Shown here piece by piece: positions 12,522-22,265 of a DNA stretch of 64,000 nucleotides (within the stretch, counting starts at the first letter, position 1; every line of letters begins with the position of its first letter). The stretch lies in contig NZ_CP097320.1 of assembly GCF_023515995.1 (NCBI RefSeq), positions 1,116,001 through 1,180,000 of the forward strand, in the 5' to 3' direction. This DNA comes from Candidatus Mycobacterium methanotrophicum (GTDB lineage Bacteria; Actinomycetota; Actinomycetes; Mycobacteriales; Mycobacteriaceae). A program made the position numbers and the translations under genes. Under the pieces are notes generated by a model. That model was given only the letters and a program-made list of their open reading frames with translations, did no database searches and had not been told where the DNA came from.

Positions 12522-12826
12522 AAGCGATACAGGCATGGACGCCGCAACGAGCCGGTCTTGCTCCCAGCGCGCAGGGGAGGGCAACGCAAAGCCGCCCCAA
12601 ACCGCCGGCCCCGCTCACTCAAGAATCGGTTCAGCTAGCCGCTGATGGACCCGCCGAGCTAACCGACGATTTGTCAAACAAGCCACGGCGACGCCCTCGC
12701 TCGACGATCGGCTCTGTGGGCGGGTTTGTGTGCCGATGCGTCGGCGGCCATGCAAAAGGCACGCCGGCTTCAACGGCCGCGAACGCGAGTGACTCAAAGC
12801 CGCGCCCATGCCAGCGCCCATGGAAT

Positions 12827-12852
12827 ATACCCGGCCGGGTATCGGCTATACT
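12827..12852 (+). promoter_or_regulatory. CsoR/CstR-type operator with -10 hexamer, DUF302 operon
   Basis: ATACCCGGCCGGGTAT (12827-12842) is a perfect 16-bp palindrome of the same 6-4-6 type. TATACT at 12847-12852 is a near-consensus -10 hexamer just to its right, so the operator occupies the -35/spacer zone of a rightward promoter. The first start with a strong ribosome site is at 12891; the DUF302 gene starts at 13120. Confidence 0.72.
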
Positions 12853-12890
12853 TCGTACGTTGTACGTTCACACCAGCTGAGGAGGTGGCG

Positions 12891-13085
12891 ATGACCGGCA
12901 GGCGGGAGGGCCGGCACGGGTGCCCGCCGGCTCGTCGACTACCGCCGCGCCAGCATGGCAGGCTCGCGGTTCGCTTAGGCTGCGGCCCCGTCGCTGGCGG
13001 GCCTGCGCAGTCGGGCGGCTCAGGCGTCGCGCAACTCACCGCCATGAGCACGAAACCTACTATGCACCACGTCTTTTGCTGTTGA
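12891..13085 (+). CDS. Possible small leader ORF or gene remnant
   Basis: The sequence GAGGAGGTGGCG precedes ATG 12891, one of the strongest ribosome binding sites in the window, but the 64-residue product is Arg/Gly/Pro-rich with no recognisable fold. In another frame R-R-L-V-D-Y-R-R-A-S-M-A-G looks more protein-like. It is therefore either the frameshifted start of a lost gene, or a leader peptide between the operator and the DUF302 gene. I cannot assign a function. Confidence 0.3.
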   Translation: MTGRREGRHGCPPARRLPPRQHGRLAVRLGCGPVAGGPAQSGGSGVAQLTAMSTKPTMHHVFCC

Positions 13086-13119
13086 TCAGCACGCAACCGC
13101 TACCAGGAGAGGCAGAACC

Positions 13120-13530
13120 ATGTCCATTGCCATAAGCACATCGATCCACACAGCCGACTTCGACAAGGTTGTCTCACGGACTCGGGAAGTCTTGAAGGAC
13201 AATGGCTTTGGCGTCCTAACCGAGATTGACGTGCAAGCGACTCTCAAAGACAAGCTGGGAGAGTCGATGGAGCGCTACCTGATTCTCGGTGCCTGCAACC
13301 CCACACTGGCGCACCGGGCTTTGTCGGCGAACAAGCAGGTCGGATTGCTGTTGCCTTGCAATGTCGTGGTCCGAGAAGATGTAGAGAACCCGGCAACAGT
13401 GCACATCGAGGCGATGAACCCCCAGATGATGGTGGACGTCGTCCACGATGCGGCATTGTCCCCGGTCGCCGAGCAAGCGACACGACAACTACACGCCGCG
13501 ATCAGCACTCTCACCGAGGAACTGCGATGA
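13120..13530 (+). CDS. DUF302-family protein
   Basis: A 136-residue single-domain protein covering the whole DUF302 fold: F-D-K-V-V-S-R-T-R-E-V-L-K-D-N-G-F-G-V-L-T-E-I-D-V at residues 15-39, then I-L-G-A-C-N-P-T-L-A-H-R-A-L at about 56-69 and L-L-P-C-N-V-V-V-R near 77-85. The conserved Cys in G-A-C-N-P and L-P-C-N suggest redox or thiol chemistry. DUF302 genes are often found with CsoR-family regulators and SQR or rhodanese genes, as here. Its TGA overlaps the next ATG, so it is translated with the DsbA-like gene. Confidence 0.8.
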   Translation: MSIAISTSIHTADFDKVVSRTREVLKDNGFGVLTEIDVQATLKDKLGESMERYLILGACNPTLAHRALSANKQVGLLLPCNVVVREDVENPATVHIEAMNPQMMVDVVHDAALSPVAEQATRQLHAAISTLTEELR

Positions 13531-14141
13531 CAGCGATCGACCTTTACGTCGACCCGGTATGCCCGTTCGCCTGGGTGACGTCCCGCTGGTTACTGGATGC
13601 GGCCACCGCCACCGGACGCAGTGTCACGCTGCGGCAAATGAACCTCGCAGTGCTTAACGACGGCCACGACACGGCGCCCGCGCAGCGGGCCAAACTCGGC
13701 TGGTCACGTCGGGTGGGCCGGGTCTTGGCCGCGGCGACGGCCGGAGGCGGGCCCGGAGCATTCAGCGACCTGTATGAAGCTTTAGGCGCCTTGGTGCACG
13801 ACGGCGGCCGGGAGCTGGCCGAGAGCACGGTCAAAGAGGCGCTAGCGGCGACGAGCTGCAGTCCGGCATTGCTGGACGCGCTCGACCACCCGGCATGGGA
13901 CGATGCCGTGCGCGCGGCTCATCAACGCAGTCAGGACGCGCTCGGCGGCAGGAGCGGCAGCCCGATCATCGCCGTCGACAACAGGGGATTTTTCGGACCG
14001 GTGCTGACGGATCGGCCTACTCGAGACGCCGGCGCGGCGCTGCTTGACGCCGTGGTGACAGCGGCGTCGACCCCCGGATTCGCCGTACTGCAACGTCCCT
14101 ATCAGGGGCCGCCATCAACGGACAGTGCGGAGGACCGTTGA
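13527..14141 (+). CDS. DsbA-like thioredoxin-fold oxidoreductase (Rv2466c type)
   Basis: A 204-residue DsbA-family protein. The N-terminal motif D-P-V-C-P-F-A-W-V-T-S-R-W corresponds to the active-site helix of the mycothiol-dependent reductase group (usually C-P-W-C or C-P-W-A). Here only one Cys (near residue 12) remains, so a monothiol, mycothiol-linked mechanism is likely. The C-terminal thioredoxin half has G-S-P-I-I-A-V (cis-Pro loop) near 153. ATG 13527 overlaps the DUF302 stop by 4 nt, and its own stop overlaps the next ATG, forming a tight operon. Substrate unknown; persulfide or thiol repair is an inference from context. Confidence 0.75.
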   Translation: MTAIDLYVDPVCPFAWVTSRWLLDAATATGRSVTLRQMNLAVLNDGHDTAPAQRAKLGWSRRVGRVLAAATAGGGPGAFSDLYEALGALVHDGGRELAESTVKEALAATSCSPALLDALDHPAWDDAVRAAHQRSQDALGGRSGSPIIAVDNRGFFGPVLTDRPTRDAGAALLDAVVTAASTPGFAVLQRPYQGPPSTDSAEDR

Positions 14142-14290
14142 TGTGCCACGCCGTTCGGTGCCGGACTTGCGGCCTGGTGACCTGGTCGGGCTGCGGTCGG
14201 CACATCGCCGAAGTGAAGGCTCAGATACCGCCGTCGCAGTGGTGTGACGGCCATCCGGAAGCGAAAGCCCGCCCGTGGCGGCGGCGATAA
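14141..14290 (+). CDS. 49-residue zinc-ribbon-like protein
   Basis: This short gene starts within the TGATG overlap with the DsbA-like gene. Its product has M-C-H-A-V-R-C-R-T-C-G at the start, S-G-C-G-R-H at 17-22 and W-C-D-G-H near 37, a Cys/His spacing that fits a structural zinc site. It is probably real: coupled start, in operon, and rich in ordered Cys/His. Function unknown. Confidence 0.6.
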   Translation: MCHAVRCRTCGLVTWSGCGRHIAEVKAQIPPSQWCDGHPEAKARPWRRR

Positions 14291-14303
14291 TCCACTCCCG
14301 TAG

Positions 14304-14591
<288 letters not shown>

Positions 14592-14652
14592 GGTTGCCCC
14601 TCGCGCCGAGTCACGCCGCCCAGGTCCAGGCCACGAGCGAAGGGGTACTTCG

Positions 14653-15084
14653 ATTTTCAACATTCTCAAGCGAGCTTGGGTGCCGCTCGTCGTCGTGGTC
14701 GCGGTCGCCCTCGGCGGTATTGCCGTGGCCCGGCTGCGCGGTGTTTTCGGCTCTGAGGCGATCTTCACCGCGACCGGCAGCACTGCCGAACCTCTTGAGC
14801 CCTCTCACGTCAAGCGGGTGACATACGACGTCTACGGGCCCGGCAACACCGCCGGAAGCGTGAGCTACTTGGACCAAAACGCCCAGCCGCAACAGGCCAG
14901 CTTCACCGGCCTGCCCTGGACCTTCACCATCGCCACGACGACGCCGGCCGTCATCGCCAACGTCGTGGCCCAAGGCAGCAGCGACAACATCGGATGTCGC
15001 ATCACCGTCAACGGTGTGGTCAAAGCCGAGCAATCCTCGGCCGGGCATCACGCTCAGACTTCCTGCTTGGTGAAAGCGGCATGA
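14653..15084 (+). CDS. mmpS: MmpS membrane accessory protein, apparent ATT start
   Basis: The 143-residue product matches MmpS proteins along its length: F-N-I-L-K-R-A-W-V-P-L at the N-terminus, one transmembrane helix at about residues 8-27, then the periplasmic beta domain (V-K-R-V-T-Y-D-V-Y-G-P-G near 55, S-Y-L-D near 72, L-P-W-T-F near 88, C-R-I-T-V-N-G-V-V-K near 115, and a final Cys). No ATG, GTG or TTG exists in frame between the previous stop and this point. The expected start codon is ATT at 14653, preceded by GAAGGGG. It overlaps mmpL by 4 nt (ATGA). Confidence 0.78.
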   Translation: MFNILKRAWVPLVVVVAVALGGIAVARLRGVFGSEAIFTATGSTAEPLEPSHVKRVTYDVYGPGNTAGSVSYLDQNAQPQQASFTGLPWTFTIATTTPAVIANVVAQGSSDNIGCRITVNGVVKAEQSSAGHHAQTSCLVKAA

Positions 15085-17960
15085 ACACCGATAACCAAGA
15101 CCGGCCGAAATTCATGCGGTTCGTGCGCCGGTTCGCCGTGCCGATCCTCATCGCCTGGCTGCTGTTGACTGTGGCCCTGAATGTGCTTGTGCCGCCGATC
15201 GAGTCGGTGGCGCGAAACCACGCGCTGACGATGTCGCCAAAGGATGCCCCGGCGATGATCGCCGCCAAGCAGATCGGCGCCACGTTTCACGAGTCGAACT
15301 CCGACAGCATCGCGATGATCGTCTTGGAGAGCGACAAGCCGCTCGGCGAGCAGGCGCATCGCTATTACGACGGTCTGGTGCGCAAGTTGCGGGCCGACAC
15401 CAAGCACGTCCAGCACGTCCAAAACGTCTGGGGAGATCCCCTGACGGCCGCCGGTGTGCAGAGCCGGGACGGCAAAGCCGCTTACGCCGAACTCAATCTG
15501 GCCGGCGACCAGGGCAGCACCCTGGGAAACGAGTCGGTGAAAGCGGTGCGCGAGATTATCGACAAATCAGCGCCGCCCACCGGGCTCAAGGTCTACGAGA
15601 CCGGTCCGGCGCCGCTGAACACCGACATGAACGAGGCTGCCGACAAGAGCATGCTGAAAATGATGGGTGTGACGGGCGTGGTCATCATGATCATGCTCTT
15701 TATCGCTTATCGATCGATCAGCACGGTACTGCTGATTCTGGTCATGGTCGGCTTCGAGATGGGCACGGCCAGAGGACTTGTCGCGCTTCTCGGGAACAAC
15801 AACTGGCTGGGTTTTTCGACGTTCGTGGTGGCCATGCTGTCCTCACTGGCGATCGCGGCGGGAACCGATTATGCGATCTTTCTCGTCGGCCGCTACCAAG
15901 AGGCTCGTCAGGCCGGCGAGGATCGAGAAACCGCCTATTACTCGATGTTTCGCGGCACCTTTCACATCGTCTTGGGCTCGGGACTGACCATCGCCGGCGC
16001 CACGTTCTGCCTGCACCTGGCGCGCCTGTCATATTTCAAGGCGCTCGGCATTCCATCTGCTGTGGGGCTGCTCGTCGTCGTCGCGGGAGCGATGACCGCG
16101 GCGCCGGCCGTTGTCGTCCTGGCCACTCGGTTTAGCTTGCTCGACCCCAGACGGATGATCAAGACGCGCGGGTGGCGGCGCATCGGCACCGCCACCGTGC
16201 GCTGGCCCGCTCCGGTGCTTGCGGCCTCGCTGGCCCTGGCGATCGTCGGCATCCTGTTCATGCCGAGCATGTCGGTCAGCTACAACGACCGCTTCTACAT
16301 CCCCCCCAGCCTGCCGTCGAATGTCGGCTATGCCGCCGCAGAGCGTCATTTCAGCGCCGCCACCATGAATCCCGACATCCTCATGATCGAAAGCGATCAC
16401 GACATGCGCAACAGCGGTGACATGATCATCCTCGACCGGATCGCCAAGGACGTCTTCCGTTCACCGGGAATCGCCATGGTGCAAAGCATCACCCGGCCGC
16501 TGGGCGGGCCGATCGAGCACACCTCGATACCGTTCCAAATCAGTGCCCAGTCGATTCCGATCCAGGAAAACCTGCGATTCATGAAGGACCGGGCGGCCGA
16601 CATGCTCAAGATGAGCGACGATCTCGGCGTCATGATCGCCTCGATGCAACGGATGCAGGCCTTGCTCGCCCAGATGAGTAACACGACGCATCACATGGTC
16701 GGTGATATGGGCGATTTGCAGTCCACGCTGAACGAGATGCGCGACCACCTGGCGGACTTCGACGATTTCGCCAGGCCGCTGCGCAGCTACTTGTATTGGG
16801 AACAACACTGTTTCGACATCCCGATCTGTTGGGCGACCAAATCGCTGTTCGAGGCGATCGACGGCGTGGACCAGTTCAGCGAGAACATGAGCGCGCTGAT
16901 CACCGACATCCACAACATCGACGCGATCTTGCCGCAGATGCTCGCCGAGTTCCCGCCGATCATCGCCGTCGCCAAATCCATGCAGGGCACCCTGCTGACC
17001 ATGCACAGCAGCTTCTCGGGCCTGCTCACGCAGATGGCGCAGATGACCGACACCGCCAGCGCGATGGGCCAGGCCTTCGACGCCTCGCGCAGCGGCGACT
17101 ACTTCTACCTGCCGCCGGAAGCGTTCCAGAATGCCGACTTCCAGCGCGGCTTGAAGCTGTTTCTGTCCCCGGACGGCAAGGCCGCGCGATTCATCATCAC
17201 CCACGGCGCGGATCCGGCGACTCCGGCAGGTATTTCCGCGGTCCTGCCGGAACTCGCTGCCGCGCATCAAGCGGTCAAGGGAACGGCGCTGACCGACGCG
17301 AAGTTTTACCTCGCCGGGACTGCGGCGATATACCGCGACATCGAGTCGGGCTCCCGTTACGACCTGCTGATCGTGGGAATCGCTGCGCTGACCTTGATTT
17401 TCGTCGTCATGGTGATCATCACCCGTGCGCTGGTCGCTTCGTTGGTGATCATCGGGACGGTGCTGGTGTCGCTGGGCGCTGCCTTCGGGCTGTCGGTGCT
17501 GGTGTGGCAGCACATCATGGGCCTGCAGTTGAACTGGATCGCGCCGGTGTTCGGGCTGATCATCCTGCTCGCTGTCGGCTCCGACTACAACCTTCTGCTG
17601 GTGTCGCGGTTCCAGGAGGAGATCGGCGCCGGGCTGAAAACCGGCATCATCCGCTCCATGGGCAGCACCGGTGGGGTCGTCACCGCGGCGGGCCTGGTGT
17701 TCGCCTTCACCATGATGTCCATGGTCGCCAGCGACCTGATTTCAATCGGCCAGGCCGGCAGCACGATTGGGCTAGGTCTGCTGTTCGACACCCTGGTCGT
17801 GCGCTCGCTGATGACGCCGTCGATCGCCGCGCTGTTGGGACGCTGGTTCTGGTGGCCGCTGCGGGTGCGCCCGCGCCCGGCCAGCTTCATGCTTCGACCC
17901 TTCGGGCCGCGCCGGCTGGTTCGCTCCCTTCTTCTGGGTGAGGAGACGGATGCGCGGTAA
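15081..17960 (+). CDS. mmpL: MmpL family RND transporter
   Basis: MmpL proteins export lipids or siderophores across the inner membrane using the proton gradient. The 959-residue protein has the family layout: TM1 at about 15-38, a first periplasmic domain, TM2-6, a long loop rich in Met/Asp coiled-coil-like helices (about residues 495-690), then TM7-12. The proton-relay Asp-Tyr pairs are present in both halves (D263-Y264 in G-T-D-Y-A-I-F-L; D835-Y836 in G-S-D-Y-N-L-L-L). ATG 15081 overlaps the mmpS stop. Position 61 nt plus one short gene after the CstR-type repressor suggests the pair could be in its operon. Cargo unknown. Confidence 0.88.
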   Translation: MNTDNQDRPKFMRFVRRFAVPILIAWLLLTVALNVLVPPIESVARNHALTMSPKDAPAMIAAKQIGATFHESNSDSIAMIVLESDKPLGEQAHRYYDGLVRKLRADTKHVQHVQNVWGDPLTAAGVQSRDGKAAYAELNLAGDQGSTLGNESVKAVREIIDKSAPPTGLKVYETGPAPLNTDMNEAADKSMLKMMGVTGVVIMIMLFIAYRSISTVLLILVMVGFEMGTARGLVALLGNNNWLGFSTFVVAMLSSLAIAAGTDYAIFLVGRYQEARQAGEDRETAYYSMFRGTFHIVLGSGLTIAGATFCLHLARLSYFKALGIPSAVGLLVVVAGAMTAAPAVVVLATRFSLLDPRRMIKTRGWRRIGTATVRWPAPVLAASLALAIVGILFMPSMSVSYNDRFYIPPSLPSNVGYAAAERHFSAATMNPDILMIESDHDMRNSGDMIILDRIAKDVFRSPGIAMVQSITRPLGGPIEHTSIPFQISAQSIPIQENLRFMKDRAADMLKMSDDLGVMIASMQRMQALLAQMSNTTHHMVGDMGDLQSTLNEMRDHLADFDDFARPLRSYLYWEQHCFDIPICWATKSLFEAIDGVDQFSENMSALITDIHNIDAILPQMLAEFPPIIAVAKSMQGTLLTMHSSFSGLLTQMAQMTDTASAMGQAFDASRSGDYFYLPPEAFQNADFQRGLKLFLSPDGKAARFIITHGADPATPAGISAVLPELAAAHQAVKGTALTDAKFYLAGTAAIYRDIESGSRYDLLIVGIAALTLIFVVMVIITRALVASLVIIGTVLVSLGAAFGLSVLVWQHIMGLQLNWIAPVFGLIILLAVGSDYNLLLVSRFQEEIGAGLKTGIIRSMGSTGGVVTAAGLVFAFTMMSMVASDLISIGQAGSTIGLGLLFDTLVVRSLMTPSIAALLGRWFWWPLRVRPRPASFMLRPFGPRRLVRSLLLGEETDAR

Positions 17961-18180
17961 CTGTGAAGCTCCCGAGGCCGTCGAACGTTGGCACCGTTTC
18001 TCACCGAATTTGCATCAGAGATCGGCTCAGAGGCGCTGATGGCGGCGCGTAGCTTGGCGGCGGTGTGATCGGCGATGTCGTGCAGGCCGGACTAGTCGGA
18101 CAGCTGCACCATCAGGTACGGGTCATTGGTTCTGCTCCTCGATGTCACGGTGCCGGTTGGTGATTGCGCACGTGGCGGGA
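17961..18180. other. Intergenic region between mmpL and a convergent repressor gene
   Basis: About 220 bases separate two converging genes. On the minus strand a fragment reads D-P-Y-L-M-V-Q-L-S-D, stop, then S-G-L-H-D-I-A-D-H-T-A-A-K-L-R-A-A-I-S, which looks protein-like and may be a gene scar, but I cannot identify it. No clear terminator hairpin was found. Confidence 0.4.
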
Positions 18181-18579
<399 letters not shown>

Positions 18580-18686
18580 TCAAAAAATGTGGCTGCGGCG
18601 GGCGATCCCGCGTGCATGCACGGCGGCGATCCCGCTCACTCCTCGGCCCGTTCCGGGCCGCGTCGTCGCCGGGATAGGCTCTCCCC

Positions 18687-19394
18687 ATGGTTAAGCCCGC
18701 CACACGCCGAAACGTCGCCGTTGTCACCGCATTGGTTCCGCTCGTCGCGTCGGCCGCGCTCTCGAGCGCATGCAAGCCCAACCAGCCACCAGCGACCTCC
18801 CCCGGGACGACGCCGGCGATCTGGACCGGGTCGCCGCCGCCGTCGGGGACCCAACAACCTGGGGGGCCGGTGGCACCGGAGAGTCTGACCGCCCACCTGA
18901 TCGCGCCGGACGGCGCCAAGGTGGCGACGGCCAAGTTCGAATTCGCCAACGGCTACGCGACGATCACTGTCGAGACCACCGGACAGGGCTCGTTGACGCC
19001 CGGATTCCATGGCCTACACATCCACTCGGCGGGCAAGTGTGAGGCCAACTCGGTCGCCCCGACCGGCGGGGCACCGGGCGACTTCCTCTCGGCCGGTGGG
19101 CATTTCCAGGCGCCGGGGCATACCGGTGACCCCGAAAGCGGCGACCTGACCTCGCTGGAGGTCCGCAAGGACGGCGGGGCCTTGTTGGTGACGACAACCG
19201 ACGCGTTCACCAAGGACCAACTGCTGGCCGGCGCGGGGACTGCGATCGTCATTCACGCCGGCGCCGACAACTTCGCCAACATCCCGGCCGATCGCTACAC
19301 CCAGGTCAACGGGCCACCGGGCCCCGACCAAACCACGATGTCCACCGGTGATGCCGGCAAGCGGGTGGCGTGCGGTGTCATTGGTGCCGGCTAG
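18687..19394 (+). CDS. sodC: Cu,Zn superoxide dismutase lipoprotein
   Basis: Detoxifies superoxide at the cell surface. The 235-residue precursor has a lipoprotein signal ending in L-S-S-A-C (Cys29), a Pro/Thr/Gly linker to about residue 70, and a SodC domain with the metal ligands H-G-L-H-I-H (about 113-118), G-G-H-F (about 143-146) and V-I-H-A-G-A-D (about 194-200). It has the intramolecular disulfide Cys (G-K-C-E near 125 and V-A-C-G near 230). ATG 18687 is supported by the signal peptide. It restarts the conserved gene order after island 1. Confidence 0.92.
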   Translation: MVKPATRRNVAVVTALVPLVASAALSSACKPNQPPATSPGTTPAIWTGSPPPSGTQQPGGPVAPESLTAHLIAPDGAKVATAKFEFANGYATITVETTGQGSLTPGFHGLHIHSAGKCEANSVAPTGGAPGDFLSAGGHFQAPGHTGDPESGDLTSLEVRKDGGALLVTTTDAFTKDQLLAGAGTAIVIHAGADNFANIPADRYTQVNGPPGPDQTTMSTGDAGKRVACGVIGAG

Positions 19395-20526
19395 CGCGCC
19401 AGCCAGCAGGGCGCAGGCCCATATCGACTTCGCCGGGTCGTCTCGGTCGACGATCGGGGTGGAGTGGGAGTTCGCGCTCGTCGACGCGCAGACGCGCGAC
19501 CTGAGCAACGAAGCCACCGCCGTCATCGCCGAGATCGGCGAAAACCCACGTGTGCACAAGGAATTGCTGCGCAACACCGTCGAGGTGGTCAGCGGCATCT
19601 GCGATTCCACCGCGCAGGCGGTGGAGGATCTGCGCGAAACCCTCGGCCCCGCACGGCGGGTCGTCCGCGACCGCGGCATGGAGTTGTTCTGCGCGGGCAC
19701 CCACCCCTTCGCGCGGTGGTCCACCCAGAAGCTCACCGACGCGCCGCGCTACGCCGAGCTGATCAAGCGTACCCAGTGGTGGGGCCGGCAGATGCTGATC
19801 TGGGGTGTGCACGTGCACGTCGGAATGTCGTCGGCCGCCAAAGTAATGCCGATCATGACCTCGCTGCTACAGTACTACCCGCATCTGCTGGCGCTGTCCG
19901 CCTCGTCGCCGTGGTGGGGTGGGGAGGACACCGGCTACGCGAGCAATCGGGCCATGATGTTCCAGCAGCTACCCACCGCAGGGTTGCCGTTCCACTTCCA
20001 GAAGTGGGCGGAATTCGAAGATTTCGTCTACGACCAGAAGAAGACCGGCATCATCGACCATACGGACGAGATCCGTTGGGACATAAGGCCGTCGCCGCAT
20101 CTGGGCACACTCGAAGTGCGGATCTGCGACGGCGTGTCCAACTTGCGCGAGCTTGCTGCGTTGGTGGCGTTGACGCACTGTCTGGTCGTCGACCTGGACC
20201 GTCGGCTCGATGCCGGCGAAACCCTGCCGACCATGCCGCCCTGGCACGTTCAAGAGAACAAATGGCGCGCCGCCCGATACGGGCTGGACGCGGTGATCAT
20301 CCTCGACGCCGAAAGCAATGAACGCCTGGTCACCGACGACCTAACCGACCTACTTGACCGCCTCGAGCCGGTCGCGAGGTCGCTGCACTGCGTCGACGAA
20401 TTGGCCTCGGTGGCCGACATCTGGCGGCTTGGCGCGTCGTATCGGCGTCAGCGCCGGGTCGCCGAGGAGCACGACGGAGACCTGCGCGCTGTTGTCGACG
20501 CGCTGATCGGTGAGCTGGATATCTGA
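19384..20526 (+). CDS. YbdK-type carboxylate-amine ligase (GCS2 family, Rv0433-like)
   Basis: A 380-residue member of the glutamate-cysteine ligase 2 family: [12 protein letters not shown] near residue 20, N-T-V-E-V-V-S near 61, the H-V-H-V-G metal/ATP region near 142 and R-I-C-D-G-V near 226. YbdK proteins have weak gamma-glutamyl-cysteine ligase activity; mycobacteria use mycothiol, so the true role is uncertain. GTG 19384 gives the N-terminus M-P-A- as in Rv0433 and overlaps the end of sodC by 11 nt. Its stop overlaps the next ATG. Confidence 0.82.
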   Translation: MPASAPASRAQAHIDFAGSSRSTIGVEWEFALVDAQTRDLSNEATAVIAEIGENPRVHKELLRNTVEVVSGICDSTAQAVEDLRETLGPARRVVRDRGMELFCAGTHPFARWSTQKLTDAPRYAELIKRTQWWGRQMLIWGVHVHVGMSSAAKVMPIMTSLLQYYPHLLALSASSPWWGGEDTGYASNRAMMFQQLPTAGLPFHFQKWAEFEDFVYDQKKTGIIDHTDEIRWDIRPSPHLGTLEVRICDGVSNLRELAALVALTHCLVVDLDRRLDAGETLPTMPPWHVQENKWRAARYGLDAVIILDAESNERLVTDDLTDLLDRLEPVARSLHCVDELASVADIWRLGASYRRQRRVAEEHDGDLRAVVDALIGELDI

Positions 20527-21173
20527 TGGCAACAGCCGTTCCGATGGCGATGTTTCCACTCCAGTCGGCGCTGCTGCCCGACGAAGAGCTGCCGATGCAA
20601 ATTTTCGAACAGCGCTATACCGCGCTGGTACGGGACTGCATGCGCGACGACGACCCTCGTTTCGGTGTCGTGCTGATCTCGCAGGGCCGCGAGATCGGCG
20701 GCGGCGACGTGCGCTGCGACGTCGGGACGGTCGCCAGGATCACCGAGTGCGCGGAAATCGCTGGCTCGGGCCGGTTCGTGTTGCGTTGCCGTACCGGTGA
20801 ACGGATCCGGGTGTCCGAGTGGTTGCCCGACGATCCCTACCCGCGGGCTCTTACGCAGGTCTGGCCGGACGAGCCGGGCGAACCCGTGACTGCCGGGCAA
20901 CTGGAAGAGCTCGAAGACCGGGTGATGGCGTTGTTCGAGCGAATCGCGGCGGCCCGCAACTTTTCGTTGCCGACGCGGGCGGTGGTGCTGGGTATCGACG
21001 CGGACACCGTCGATCCCGGCGCGCGGCTGTATGCGCTGGCCTCGCGTGTTCCGATCGGCGCGGCGGACCGCTACTCCGTGCTGGCGGCACCGTCTGCCGC
21101 CGAACGGCTTGCCGCGCTGAGCGAGGCGGTGGATTCCGTTGCGGCCGTGGTCGAATTCCAGCTCTCGGAGTAA
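20526..21173 (+). CDS. Lon N-terminal-domain protein (Rv0434-like)
   Basis: A 215-residue stand-alone LON substrate-binding domain: F-P-L-Q-S-A-L-L-P-D-E-E-L-P-M-Q-I-F-E at the start, Y-T-A-L-V-R-D-C, F-G-V-V-L-I-S-Q-G-R-E-I-G-G-G and a helical C-terminus. There is no ATPase or protease domain, as usual for this actinobacterial family (217 in M. tuberculosis). Start ATG overlaps the ligase stop (TGATG), so the two are translated together. It is followed by accessory island 2. Confidence 0.82.
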   Translation: MATAVPMAMFPLQSALLPDEELPMQIFEQRYTALVRDCMRDDDPRFGVVLISQGREIGGGDVRCDVGTVARITECAEIAGSGRFVLRCRTGERIRVSEWLPDDPYPRALTQVWPDEPGEPVTAGQLEELEDRVMALFERIAAARNFSLPTRAVVLGIDADTVDPGARLYALASRVPIGAADRYSVLAAPSAAERLAALSEAVDSVAAVVEFQLSE

Positions 21174-21177
21174 TCCG

Positions 21178-22083
21178 CTATGTCGTGTTGAGCCGGGCCT
21201 CGAGGAACACGCTGCGCGGCGTGAGATCCTCGACGTCGCCCGTCGGCCTGCGACCGTAGCGCTCCATCAGATTCAGCGGCTCAATCACGGTGACCGTCCA
21301 GCCGCGGCCGGCCAGCCACTCCGCGAGGTCGGCACGTTCCTCGGTGAACCACAGATCTGCGATGTCCGGTACGTTCGCGTCACTTTCCTGCCCCGCGTCG
21401 GAGAGGACACGCCGTAGGTGTTCGCGGCGGCGCTCCAGATACTCCGGGTCGAAGTTGTTGGGGCCCAACGCCTCAACAGCAAGTCGGCTCCCGTCGGCGC
21501 TGAGCGCGGCGACCCGCTCGAACAGCACATCCTGACCGGCCGCAGGCAAGTACGGCAACACCCCCTCGGCAGACCATGCCGTCGGCGTCGACGCATCAAA
21601 ACCGGCTTCACGCAATGCTGTCGGCCAGTCCGACCGCAGATCGATTTGCACCGCCTGATACGTGACGGAAGGCTGGGCGCCGTGTGCCGCGAGCGTGTTG
21701 GCCTTGAACGCCAGCACCCGAGGCTGGTCGATCTCATAGACGACGCTGCCCTGCACCCACGGCAGCCGCCAGGCCCGAGCATCCAGGCCCGAGGCCAGGA
21801 TCACCGCCTGTTCGATGCCGTTCGCGCCGGCGGCGATGAAGAACTCGTCGAACCACTTGGTGCGCGCCGCGGCATAGCCTCCGATGATTCGCACCCGCCC
21901 GGTCATCGAAGCCGTTGGCTCCCAGCCGTTTTCGCGCGCGGCGTCGACGAAGAGCTGCGCGTAGGGGTCGGTGAACAGCGGGCATTCCTGGGTGGATTCA
22001 GCGGCGCGGGCCATCGCCACACCGAGTGCGGTCGCGCCGACGGTCTCGGTGATGTCCCAGCTGTCGTCGTCAGTGCGCGCCAT
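21178..22083 (-). CDS. SAM-dependent methyltransferase (TIGR00027 / PPM2 family)
   Basis: A 301-residue putative S-adenosylmethionine methyltransferase of the expanded mycobacterial family. It has E-T-V-G-A-T-A-L-G-V-A-M-A-R-A at the start, the SAM-binding region A-V-I-L-A-S-G-L-D-A-R-A-W-R-L near 95-109, E-I-D-Q-P near 117, and W-S-A-E-G-V-L-P-Y-L near 168-177. Members of this family are of unknown substrate, possibly leucine-carboxyl methyltransferase-like on small molecules. It is convergent with the Lon-N gene (4 nt gap) and is not at this position in M. tuberculosis, as I recall it. Confidence 0.85.
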   Translation of the reverse strand: MARTDDDSWDITETVGATALGVAMARAAESTQECPLFTDPYAQLFVDAARENGWEPTASMTGRVRIIGGYAAARTKWFDEFFIAAGANGIEQAVILASGLDARAWRLPWVQGSVVYEIDQPRVLAFKANTLAAHGAQPSVTYQAVQIDLRSDWPTALREAGFDASTPTAWSAEGVLPYLPAAGQDVLFERVAALSADGSRLAVEALGPNNFDPEYLERRREHLRRVLSDAGQESDANVPDIADLWFTEERADLAEWLAGRGWTVTVIEPLNLMERYGRRPTGDVEDLTPRSVFLEARLNTT

Positions 22084-22115
22084 CCTCCCTGTCTACCCGC
22101 TTCCGCGGTGGGTAG

Positions 22116-22265
22116 TCAGGGCGGCGCCGCAGTGTGGCCACGACGGGCCGTGCGCTCCACCAGACGTGGTGCGATGACCCGATGCGGTGGGCCAATCAGT
22201 GCCCAAACGGCTCGGGCGGCGATCCTGTGCTGATAGTGCACGCTAGTCGTGAGCACCGCGCGCCG
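22116..22265 (-). pseudogene. C-terminal gene scar, possibly DUF2867/SRPBCC-like
   Basis: A short minus-strand frame reads R-A-V-L-T-T-S-V-H-Y-Q-H-R-I-A-A-R-A-V-W-A-L-I-G-P-P-H-R-V-I-A-P-R-L. This resembles the C-terminal helix region of DUF2867-type proteins (T-T-x-V-x6-R-x-Y-W-x-x-I-x-P-x-H-x-x-I-x-P). Nothing upstream supports a full gene; the frame runs directly into the YeeE-like remnant. I treat it as the tail of a deleted gene. Confidence 0.35.

Larger units (their letters stand above)
12444..12890. other. Divergent control region between SQR and the DUF302 operon
   Basis: About 450 bases without a supported gene. It holds the leader of the minus-strand SQR gene, one operator box at 12506-12521, some 300 bases in which I see nothing, and a second box with a promoter at 12827-12852 reading rightward. 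Confidence 0.6.
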
